This document shows, piece after piece, positions 24,102 through 34,611 of a stretch of 64,000 nucleotides of DNA. Source of the DNA: Saccopteryx bilineata (taxonomy: Eukaryota; Chordata; Mammalia; Chiroptera; Emballonuridae); NCBI RefSeq assembly GCF_036850765.1, contig NC_089491.1:128478766-128542765 (forward strand). Direction: 5' to 3'. The notes under the pieces are model-generated. The model ran no database searches. It saw nothing but the letters and a program-made list of their open reading frames with translations, and was not told the origin of the DNA. Within the stretch, counting starts at the first letter, position 1. Each line of letters starts with the position of its first letter. The translations under genes and the position numbers were made by a program.

Positions 24102-26500
24102 CTGAGGGTGGTTTTGTTGATAGTATTAATGAGATTCAATAAAGAATAAAAAGTTAAAAAATAAAAAATCAAAAAGAGTTGTTTTTTTAATTAATAATAA
24201 AATAAAGAAAAATAAAATAAAATTTAAATTTTAAAAAAAGGAAATTATTTCCCCCCTCCTTTTTTCCTCTCCTCTCCTCTCCCCTCCCTCTTGAGAAAAT
24301 CTTGTGGTGAACTGTGAATTATAACAAACAATGCCTGTAATGGAGGGCCTGAATTGGGGAAAAGAAATAAAGGGGCAAAAAAAAAAGAAAGAAAGAAAAA
24401 AGAAGGGGGTATGAACCCACAAAATGCAAATGAGGAAAAAATTTGGGTCAAGAATAAAATGATTTGCTTTTAGGTGTTGGTTGACTAAGAGTTATGATGA
24501 GAGTAATAGGAGGGAAACAGGAAAATGGGGGGACAAATTAAAAAATTACTATTGTATTTAGTGGAACAAGAACTAGATAAAATGGAGAGCCAGTGATGGG
24601 AGCACTGCTAGTGAGTTAAAAAGGTGAAGTAAAAACCCCCAAAATGCCACAAACATAATTTTGAGTCCAAGATAAGATAATTTGTTCATTATTGAGGTTT
24701 GAATGAGAGGAGTTGTAAAGGAGAAAGGAAGAAACTAATATAGAGGGAGAAAAGAAAGAGAGAGAGAGAAAAAAAGAGGGAACCACTAAAAGAAGAAAAA
24801 AGAAAAAAGAGGAGAGAGGGAGAGAGAGTTAAGGGTTTTGGAGTGCAACCCTCATAGAGGGAAAGGAAGAGGAAAGAAAAGATAATGGGAGATGTAACAG
24901 ATATGGGTAGTGTAGTTCAAGGAGAGAAGAGAGTAAGACCAGCAGAGAGTTAATCAACCAAATTGGAGGAGGAAAAAAAAAATCAAGAATGAAGATAAGA
25001 GAAACAAACAAACAAATATAATAAAAGGGGATAGGTTATAAAGTCTGCAGATTATTCTTGATTTTGAGAGGTTATCTTCTTGCTTTTTCTTTTCTCTCCC
25101 TCTTCCTGGTCAGTGACTCTGTACCCGGGTTCTGCCCCTTTGGCACGCTCAGGTAGAGGTTTGCAGTTGATAAATCTCTATGGCGATGTCATATATTATG
25201 CTTCAGTCTTGTTGGCAGTCGAGGCTCATTAGTATTTATAGGCTCTGACAGTGAGAGGGTCCGTGTTCCTGGAGCCTTTCTCCTAGTCTTTCCTTCCTCA
25301 ATTAGTAGCCTGATAATCCAGCTATGGGGTTGCTGCTGCCTCTCCCTGGATAGTAAGAGGCTCAAAGAGCTGGCAACTCCCCACTCTATTTCCACTCAGC
25401 ACAGGGCTCTGGGTAAGGCTCAGTCAGTCAGAGCTGCTAGCATAATCAGGCGGGGCTTCCGCTCACTCAAAGACCTCTTCCTCTGCCACTCTGTCCGGTA
25501 ACACAGGTGGGCGCCCACTCCTGGGGCGCTTGGAGGAAACTCTCGCTCAGTATCTGCACACGCGCAGACCAGGATATCAGGCTGGCAGTCTCACACTCTG
25601 AGTGAAACCCCCACCTGCATGGAAAAGTTCCAGCGTTGGAATTGGCTCTTGCTTCATCCCCGTGCACGGCTTTTGCAAGGCACTGGGGTGGCCCGAGATT
25701 TCGCTTTTGGCCCACACAAAGACCCCTGACTCTGCCCCTCTGTGGAATAACACAGGCGCGCACTGCCGAGGCACTCGGAGGAATCTCTTGCTCACTATCT
25801 GCGCACACAGACCAGGATAACAGGCCGACTGCCTCACCCTCTGAGTGAAAGCCCCACCAGCACTGAAAAGTTCCAGCGTTGGAATTAGTTCTCGCTCCAT
25901 CCCCGTGCGCGGCTTTTGCAAGGTGCTGGGGCGGCCCAGAGATTCCGCTTTCGGCCCACACAAAGGCCTCTGACTCTGCCTCTCTGTGGGATAACACGGG
26001 TGCCCACTCCCGGGGCTTTGGAAGGAATCTCTCGCCCACTATCTGCGCTCGCCAACCAAGGGATCAGGGAAAATGGCTTCCCCACTTGTCTTTCTTTGTC
26101 TGGGTTTGGTGCGAGTGTTAGCTTGTATTGCCCGGGTTGCCACAGGAACAGTTTTTCCTCGACTTGGATCTCCATGCCACAGCCTGGTTCGGCCGTTTGT
26201 GCCGCAGCCTGGATCTATTCACCCCCTTTGCCCACCTCAGTTTCTATATTCTCAGTTCCCAGTGAACACCGCCCTGTTTAGATTAGTGAGGAAGGCGGAG
26301 GATTTCTTACTCCCTATTTCCTTGGGGGTTTCGTTATATATTTAGCCAATTTTTCGCTCGACCATACCCTCGGGTGTATTGTGAAACATCTGGAGGCTCC
26401 AAGGATAGGTTTTTCTGTTTCTGGTTGAAGATCTTGTTGAGTTTTGGGGGAGATTTATCGGTATCGCTTCCTACCCCGCCATTACTCTGACGTCATCTCA
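24102..26500 (-). promoter_or_regulatory. L1 5' UTR / internal promoter with 244-bp tandem units
   Basis: In the minus direction it begins with TGACGTCA (26495-26488), followed 5 bases later by ATGGCG (26482-26477), the same arrangement as the sense L1. It then differs from that copy: GC-rich units with a period of about 244 bp are marked by 'ctct(c/t)gctca-tatctgc' at 25540, 25785 and 26029, and by 'aaaagttccagcgttggaat' at 25622 and 25865. The region nearest ORF1 is a pyrimidine-rich tract on the minus strand. Confidence 0.75.
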
Positions 26501-26661
26501 TGAAAAACTTTTAAAAGCAAAAGTAAGATAGAAAATTTCTGATAATTCTCCTACATTGTGATAGCAACGGTTAATACTTTATATAATATATTGTTTCCAA
26601 TTTATTTTATAATATCACTATCTTGAAACTACATAGCTAAACTTTTGCTCACAAATATATA

Positions 26662-27220
26662 AGGTCTACCAGAAAATTCTGTCCATTTCTATCACAACAA
26701 GTTTCAACACGTAAGCACATGTTTATTTGGCTCATGTGTGCTTCTCTATTTTTATCACTTAATGTATACATACTGACATAGCAAATTAACTAAAACAAAG
26801 TTGATTCACATTAGTCTTATGTGTGAAGCCATAGTGTACCCATGGCTACTGATAAAGTTCATTTATGCCACTGTAAGTTTTACAAATTTCAACAAGGAAG
26901 AAATGCTACAGAAGCATGTCTCTCACATCCACCTTATTCCCTGAACTTAGCACCCTCCGACTATCACTTGTTTTTGTCCTTACAAAATTTTTTGAAGGGC
27001 AAAAAATTCAAAAATGAAGAAGATATCAAACAAGCACTGGTTAATTTTTCTCATCAAAAGATAAAACCTTTTTCAAAAATGGGATATACAAATTACCCTC
27101 ATGCTGGTAAGAAATCATTAATAATAATAACAATTATATTATTTAATAAAGTTTATTGACGGTAAGAAAAATTTATATTTTGTTTTATTCTAAAAGTGGA
27201 CAGAACTTTCCAGTAGATCT
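26662..27220 (+). mobile_element. Internally deleted mariner transposon with transposase C-terminus
   Basis: Terminal inverted repeats are 'aggtctaccagaaaattctg' (left) and 'cagaactttccagtagatct' (right), flanked by TA at 26660-26661 and 27221-27222. Inside, the plus strand encodes the end of a mariner transposase at 26842-27159: 'SHPPYSLNLAPSDYHLFLSL', the region of the third catalytic Asp, then 'NFLKGKKFKNEEDIKQALVN'. The N-terminal and central catalytic regions are absent, so the element is non-autonomous. Confidence 0.9.
26842..27159 (+). pseudogene. Mariner transposase C-terminal remnant
   Basis: The open frame preserves the LAPSDYHLF block of mariner DD34D transposases and the C-terminal 'FLKGKKF...EEDIKQALVNF' part. 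The upstream catalytic Asp residues and helix-turn-helix are missing. The reading at the start of this frame (MATDKVHLCHCKF) does not resemble the usual N-terminus, so the ATG is fortuitous. Confidence 0.82.
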
Positions 27221-27489
27221 TATAATTTTTCTATTTGGATATATTTCAAAGTAAAATTATTGAGTCAAAGAGAATATATATAGTTTATGCTATTAATACA
27301 TCTCCCCAAATTAACATTTAAGAATATTGTGTCATTTGTGTATGATCAGATTCTAATTCTTAGAATTTTTGTTAATTTTTAAAATCTAGATTAAAAAATG
27401 TTTACAAACAAAATGTTGTTTTCTCTATAGAATAATTCCCATACAACAGAATTTCACTTGGAATGCTTTGGTTCAAAATTTCTGTGTAT

Positions 27490-28765
27490 TTTATTACTGG
27501 TAAAAGGAGGTTATAGAAAATATAGACAATAAAATCTTTGCCATTTCTCTAAGTAGTATTTTTTTTCTGATATATCTCCATGGGCAAGGAAAACAAAAAT
27601 AAATAAATAAATAAATGGGACTGTATCAAAGTAAAAAGATTTTTGCACAAGAAAGGAAACCATCAACAAAATGGAAGGGCAACCTACTGAATAGAAGATA
27701 TTTGCCAATGTACATCTGATAAGGAGTTAATATCCAAAAATGTATAAAGAACTCATACAACTTAACACCAAAAATAAGAAAATAAAAAGAAAAACCAATT
27801 AAAAAGTGAACAAAGAACCTGATTATATACTTCTCCAAAGAGGGCCAGTGGGGCCTACAGATGGCCAATAGACATATGAAAAGATACTCAACATCACTAA
27901 GCATCAGAGAAATGCAAGTTAAAACCACAATGAGATATCACCTTACATCTATCAGAATGGCTATTATCAAGAAATAAATAAACACGTGTTGGTAAAAATA
28001 TGAGAAAAAATAAACTCTCATACATTCTTGGTGAGAATGCAGACTGGTGTAGCCACCATAAAAAATATCATGAAGGTTCAGCAAAGAATTAAAAGTGGAA
28101 CTGTCTAATGACTCAGTGATTCTACTCATGGGTATATATCCCCAAAAACCCAAAACATGAATTTAAAAGAATATATGCACCCCTATGTCCATTGCAATAT
28201 TATTTAGAACAGCCAAGATATGAAATCAACCTTAAGGTCCATTAATAGATGAGTGGATAAAAAGCAGTGGTATATATGTGCAATGGAATATTACTCAACC
28301 AAAAAAATTATCAAATATTACCATTTGTGACAGCAAAGATGGACCTAGAGGATATTATGCTACATTAAATAAGTTAAACAGAGAAAAACAAATACCATAC
28401 AACTTCATTTACATGTCAAATCTAAAAAGAAATATAAATAACCAAAGAAAACAAATTCATAGAGATAGAGAACAGACTGATAGTTGTTAGAGGGGTAAAG
28501 GTTGTTGGATTGAGACAAGAGATGAGGAAGTACAAATTAGTAGTTATCAATAGTCACAACAATGTAAAGTACATCATAGTGAAGATAGTCAATAATATTG
28601 TAATAACTATGTATGGCATCAGCTAGGTACTAAAAATATCAGGGGGAACATTCTATGAAGTATATAATTGTCTAACTAGTGTGCTACTATACTGTATACC
28701 TAAAAATAATAGAAAGTAATACTGAATTTAAACTGCAATTAAAAAATAAAATTTTTTAAAAGACA
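27490..28765 (+). mobile_element. Old L1 3' end (ORF2 C-terminus and 3' UTR), sense
   Basis: Ordered L1 features: 'aagatttttgcacaagaaag', 'gataaggagttaatatccaa', 'acctgattatatacttctcc'-like, 'catgggtatatatccccaaa', 'agccaagatatgaaatcaac', 'gtgcaatggaatattactca' and a 3' UTR ending 'taaaattttttaaaagac'. Many indels interrupt the frame. The 3' UTR type differs from that of the two younger L1s, so it is an older subfamily. Confidence 0.85.
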
Positions 28766-29706
28766 AGGTTATAAATAATGGGTCAATTTTTGACTGATAA
28801 ATATAAATTTGAAAGTTACATTATTCTAGAAATGGCATTATAAAGCAAAAGAAAAGATAGATGATTTAATCTATTTTGAGGTATACAATATTAGTATTTA
28901 CCAATATCCAGTTCTTTTTCATTTCTGGTTATATATGATATTACACTTCCTCACACTCTTGAAGTTAGAAGTGGTGATGTGACCAATAGTTATGGTCAAT
29001 GATCTGTGAACAGAAGATCATCAGCTCTCCACACAAAATAAAATAAAATAAAATAAAATATTTCCACTACCTCATATAAGACACAAAGTAAAATTCCAGG
29101 TGTATTAAAAATCTATCAATAAAAACAAACCCAGAAGAAAATAAAGGAGACTTTTCATGCAACATCAAAAAAAAGTTGGATTTTTAAAACATTGTCCAAA
29201 ACAACCCAACATTCTTGAATTAAATTTGAATTAAAACATCATACTGAAATACTTGCAGAAAATATTTAGGTATTTTCAGTATAAACAATATAAAATATGA
29301 TTTTTACATATATTTAAAACTCTTACACATTAACCAAAAAACAATGGCTAAAATAAATGGACCGTAATTCTCATAATATTTTTTAGAATTCTTCTCCACT
29401 TCTATTAAGCCTTTCTCCCAATTCCTAATATTCTTTCTTATAATTTGCAAAGGCCCATAAATTCTTTCTTGCATTAATTCATCAGAGACATTGCTTTACA
29501 GCTATGTCCTAGTGTCCTAAGACTTTGAGGTACAGGCCTTTTTCATCCTGAAGTTCTTTATGCACATTAATACTACATTCTGAAGATGAACCCAGGGAAA
29601 CCCAGTGCACAAGTCAAAGAGGCATAATTCCTAGGCTTTACTTAATTTTAAGACGAATGATTCAACTAGTCTTTTTATTATTTCAGATACGTTTATACTT
29701 TTAATT
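28766..29706. other. AT-rich sequence with old repeat fragments
   Basis: At about 29068-29170 'taaaattccaggtgtattaa' resembles an old L1 ORF2 fragment. At 28950-29030 'aagtggtgatgtgaccaata' resembles an ancient interspersed repeat I cannot name. A short (AAAAT)n run lies at 29036-29060. No gene is recognised. Confidence 0.45.
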
Positions 29707-30366
29707 TATTTTTTTCTTGTGCATTTGTATTTATTGGAACCCAGAGGGTGGGTCAGTGGTTGGTTGTACCCCACCCAGGGTCCTGTCCATTCTAATCTTC
29801 CTGGGATAGCTTTGGGAGCTCTTTCTTTTTCTTGGAGCTGTTACCACTCTAGCAACCTGCAGCATCTTCACGTCCACCACTGAGTGGCTCCTGCTTTGAA
29901 GATATTTTCCTCTTTTACCTGCCTCTTCAGCATCACTACTCAGTTTCTCTTTGGGGAATGATGTCTCCTTTTGGGAAGATTTCCACTGCCAATTGTCTCC
30001 TCAAGATCACTAGTTACCTGCTCCTCCTTGGAAAATGATATGTTTTTCTTGGGTTCGAGTCAAGAGACAGATGGGTCTTCTATTCCATTGTCCTGAGGAG
30101 TCTCCTGGAGCTTTTGCTTTTTTCCACTTCGGGGTTTTTCCCTTGTGTCTTTGCACTCCACTGGCCTACTTTCTGAAGATGCAAGGGCAATTGCAGCCCG
30201 CCTTTCTTCCCCTTTTCACCTGTTTCTCTAGCATCCTGCCATCTCAGCAGCCTCTCTGTCTGCCTGAAGTGGCCTCCTTCGTGGCCACCAGATTCTTTCC
30301 TGGAACCTCTCCGGTCTCAGAGAAGGATAGCTGCTGCTCCACTTTGTACTTTTCAAAAAACGGTCA
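29707..30366 (-). pseudogene. NOP56: NOP56 processed pseudogene, 5'-truncated
   Basis: The minus strand reads as the 3' third of NOP56, the box C/D snoRNP core protein. 'VEQQLSFSETGE' near 30330 matches the end of the Nop domain. The low-complexity tail follows with 'FSKEEQVTSDLEET' and the C-terminal 'LPKLSQED' plus stop at 29794-29792. A 3' UTR with AATAAA (29735-29730) and an A-rich end at about 29720-29707 follow, as expected for an L1-mediated retrocopy. Frameshifts and an internal stop make it non-functional. Introns are absent. No clear target duplication was found. Confidence 0.85.
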
Positions 30367-31452
30367 TTAATCTAAATGCATCTATGATTGGAGGATATCA
30401 CAAAACATAGAAGAGCAAAAGTGAAAAATATTAGATCTTTCCTAGCGTGCTGATTTTAATTTTGCCTTTTTGCAGCCTCTGAATAGGTTAAGCAAGTCAA
30501 TGCAGATGTGATGCTCTAGGATCTATTCTGATTTAATGAGAATTGTTGAAAAAATAAACAACAAAAAATTGTAACTTAGACATTCTCAAATATATGTTTG
30601 GACTTAAGCCCCAAACTGTAGAGATCTTGAATAGGTTAGCATAGAATAGGGGCACAGTTCAGTGCCCTGAGGCAAAAGTCACAATGGCCTCACTGATAAC
30701 CATACTGAATACAGAGCTTGCTAAACACAGCGTGAATGCGTTAATAACTATCATTGACAGGGACACTGTTAACCCCTGGAGTCAGCGTGTTCCTTGCCCT
30801 CCCCCTAATGCCCTGAGAACTTCCTTTTTTCCTTTATTTAGAGTTGTTTCTGCTAAAATATCTGAGCAAGACTGTGGTCAGGACTTCCTCTGGATCCTCT
30901 GCAAGAGATCAGGCTGGTAGCCTCCCTTGGTGCAGCTCATCTGGCCTCCACGTAGTCATTGCCTTCACGACACAGAGCCTTAACTCCTTTGTGCTCTCTT
31001 TCTTTCCTCCAGATTCCCCCACCATCTGCAATGGATATTAGTCCCAAACTTCTCTGGTTTCTTTCCTTTTTATTACCTCATATTATCAGGTGGGAGATAG
31101 TACTGTACACCTATATCTCACTGATAAAAGTTGACATATCTTTTTTCTCTTTTACTTTTGTTCTGTTTTACATTAAAGGCATATCTTTTCTTACATTATT
31201 GTTACCAATACTTATTTGTTCAGAAATATCTGAAATTTCAGTTTGATTTGCTCCACATCAATATAAACCTCTTCATTGACCTTCTGCTGATGTTTTAATA
31301 ATCTGTGCCAACCTTATGTGTGAAACTGGAAACAATTTAACTTCAGACATGGGAACAGTGAGAATTTATAAAGGCTTAGCTCTTGCTATATATGAGGAAG
31401 AAACATTTTCATTTAAATTAATTGTTAGTAATTATGTACCTCTTTTCAACAG
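30367..31452. other. Intergenic or 5' intronic sequence upstream of MGAT4C coding exon 1
   Basis: Part of it (about 30640-31030) is less AT-rich than its surroundings and may be an old LTR-like repeat or an untranslated exon. I could not identify it. A polypyrimidine tract and AG ('ttcctccag' at about 31004-31012) occur there. The stretch just before 31453 serves as the acceptor region of coding exon 1. Confidence 0.4.
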
Positions 31453-31458
31453 GAAAGA

Positions 31459-31605
31459 ATGTTTAAATTTCATCAGGTGAAACGTATTTTTGAAATACTG
31501 GATAAAATGAGATGCCTGCGGAAACGTTCTACAGTGTCATTCTTGGGAGTTCTTGTAATTTTTCTTCTATTTATGAACTTGTACATTGAAGATAGTTATG
31601 TTCTG
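31459..31605 (+). CDS. MGAT4C: MGAT4C coding exon 1 (cytosolic tail and membrane anchor)
   Basis: This exon encodes residues 1-49. The acceptor AG is at 31451-31452, so the exon begins at 31453 and carries 6 untranslated bases before ATG. The donor is GTAAG at 31606-31610, in phase 0. It holds the signal anchor (ending in LLFMNLYI) and the first stem residues. An intron of 6.2 kb follows. Confidence 0.95.
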
Positions 31606-34520
31606 GTAAGTTTTGGAGGTTAATTTTGTTCTTGTTGTTGTTTAAAATAAGCCCTAAATTAAACTAGGCTTAGTTCATTGGTTACCTAACTTCAATTCCA
31701 GACTATTGGAAGAGACTTAGTTTGAGTAAAATTATAACATACATATTTTCTATCTACTTATTTTTTGTATTCATTTTATATTACCAATTTCATAATTGTT
31801 TTAAATTATGTTGCCTTATTTTCTTTAATGCCATATATATAAATATATATGTAGATTCAATATGCATATTTATTTACAAGTAAGTTAGCTATCATCACAG
31901 TGCTGAATTAATATTGGGTAAACTATTTCAATATTTAGGCTTTACTTTAAAACATATAGAAGAACAAGCAAATTTTGCTTAATGGTTTTATACCTTACTT
32001 TCTCTACTTTTTCATATTATGCATTTATAAAATTTTATTGTCTAACTAAGGACACTAATTGTGCTTTTTTGCTAAGAAGTAATATTTTATTACAATATGT
32101 GACAAAGCATTTAGATTTTGAATACCCCTGAAAGGCTACCATGTTATGTGTTTATATTCACTGAAAAGTAATATAGAACCTCAAAAACCCAAGATATCTT
32201 GATGTAAAATTATACAATAGTTTATAAATGATAAAATTGGTATGTGATATATAAATTGACTTTAAGTGAATTATAGAAATATTCAAAAGGACTTACTCTG
32301 GCCAGTTGTGAGAACTTAAATTGTTTATTGTTGTTTTGTAATTTTCACATCATTTCACATGTTATGAGAATAACATGGACATTATTGCTTATTTTTTTAT
32401 CTGAGCTGAGCTTAAGATACTGAGAAAACTCCTAATCTTTACGTTATCACTTCTGGTCACATATTTCAAAAAATCAAAGGCTGTATAGAAAGCTGAAAAG
32501 TACTCTTCATCATGCAAATATATGCTGGAAGTTTGAATTAATACCTTAACAAGAGATAATTTGACAATAACCACAAAGAGAATTTCCTAATAAAATGTAT
32601 TATTTTATTAATTAAACATGATTTATTAACTACCTACTATTTTCCAGGTATTATTCCATATCCTATGAGGCAACCATATGATCTTGGTCATTTGGTTGTA
32701 AAACACTTGCTTCTTTTAACGTTTGTCTTTGATGGTGAAATTCTGCCAGATTCCTATTACTGTCTCTGCCTTAGGCCTTTTATCTACAGTTATAGGCCTT
32801 ACTCTTGTGGACCCTTCATTCTACCATTCACCGTTAATTCACAATGGCAAAAGTCATCACAGATTAATATAATTTAACTGGGCATTATTTAGATTAAAAA
32901 AATAGCACTGGACAAACTTACTATTGATATACATTTTGGATTTTATCTAACCTGATTATGAAACTTAAGAACAATAGAGCAAGGCCCACATGATCCAGCA
33001 AGTTTTTGATAGAATTAAAGATCATAAATTAACTAGAGGTGTTCTTGACTAATGATTTAATTTTGTAAAAATATTTATGTTTTTGTTTGTTTATTTTGTT
33101 GGGGGTTTTTTTGTGGCAGAAACAGAGAGTCAGAGAGAGGGACAGACAGACAGGAGGGAAGAGAGATGAGAAACATCAATTCTTCGTTGCGGCTCCTTAG
33201 TTGTTCGATTGCTTTCTCATATGTGCCTTGACCATGGTGCTACAGCAGACTGAGTGACCCTTTGCTCAAGCCAGTGACCTTGGGTCCAAGCTGATGAGCC
33301 TTGCTCAAACCAGATGAGTCCGTGCTCAAGCTGGCGACCTCAGGGTCTTGAACCTGGGTCCTCCACATCACAGTGCGACACTCTATCCATTGCACCACCG
33401 CCTAGGCAGGCAAAAAAATTTATGTTTTGCACCTGTGTGTACTGGTAGAAGGAAATCACATTTGCTAAATCGAAAGAAGGGTATTGGCAGGATGCTTGTA
33501 TTCAATTATTTGCCACATTTATGAGACACTTTCAAGTACAATTGTAATGTTTCACTTGAAACAGACAAAAAATCATTGTGTACAACAAACATCTTTATCT
33601 CTTTTTGGAATAAAACCTCTTTAAATTCATTACAAAATACATAAGATATAATAGACTATATATCAATAAGATCAAATACTATTGCCCTGTTTTGTAAATT
33701 TTTACATATTCCTATCTAAACATAGGTCTAGGCACCTAATATAAAAAGTATGATTTAATGAAGTAGCTCATACTAAAGAACAGTTTCTCAATGAATTTTT
33801 CTCTGGCTATATTTAGCATATAACTATCTAGTCAAATTTGCAAATTAGCCCAGGTATAGAGAAGAAATTACTTCTTAGTTTTAAAATCTGAAATTACTTT
33901 TACTTATATGAAGTTAGAAAAAATGGGTTAAAATATTTTTAAATATGAGAACATCTATTTCTGAAAATTTAATGAGAGTATTTTTGTCAATTTTTCCTGT
34001 TTTATAGATGATATTCTCTACCTAATTTATATTTTGAGCTAAATTTTATAGCAATGCTTAATGTGTATAAATGAAACATTTTTAAATTATTAATGCAAAA
34101 TTACATTAAAATTGTTCTTTTGAAAATGTTTAATATCGATGAAAAAACTGATCCCCTACTAGAATATAATGCATTGTTCATTTAACAATTTTTCCTGTTG
34201 ACCCTTTTATCTGTGTTTATTTCATTTTTCATAAAATTATATGGCTAGCCTGACCTGTGGTGGCGCAATGGATAAAGCGTCAACCTGGAAATGCTGAGGT
34301 TGCCAGTTCGAAACCCTGGGCTTGCCTGGTCAAGGCACATATGGGAGTTGATGCTTCCAGATTCTGTCTCTCCTCTCTCTGTCTCTCTCTCTCTCTCTCC
34401 CTCTTCTCTCTAAAATGAATAAATAAAAAAAAATTTAAAAAAATTATATGGCTAGATTTTCTTTCTTGACTCTAAAATTCCACAATGTGTGCAATTTTCT
34501 AAGTTTAGACATTAGTTGGC

Positions 34521-34611
<91 letters not shown>

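Larger units (their letters stand above)
18710..26500 (-). mobile_element. Full-length L1 retrotransposon (antisense) with 12-bp target-site duplication
   Basis: A complete minus-strand L1 of 7.79 kb: 5' UTR (26500-24102), ORF1 (24101-23039), ORF2 (22774-18952), 3' UTR (18951-about 18735) and an A-rich 3' end appearing as T-runs at 18710-18735. The perfect duplication TGAAAAACTTTT flanks it at 18698-18709 and 26501-26512. Both ORFs carry several frameshifts or stops, so the copy is dead although structurally whole. Confidence 0.95.

Noticed and set aside
25467..26345. Overlapping frames of 70-190 codons on both strands
   Set aside because: They fall in the 244-bp tandem units of the antisense L1's 5' UTR and repeat with that period.
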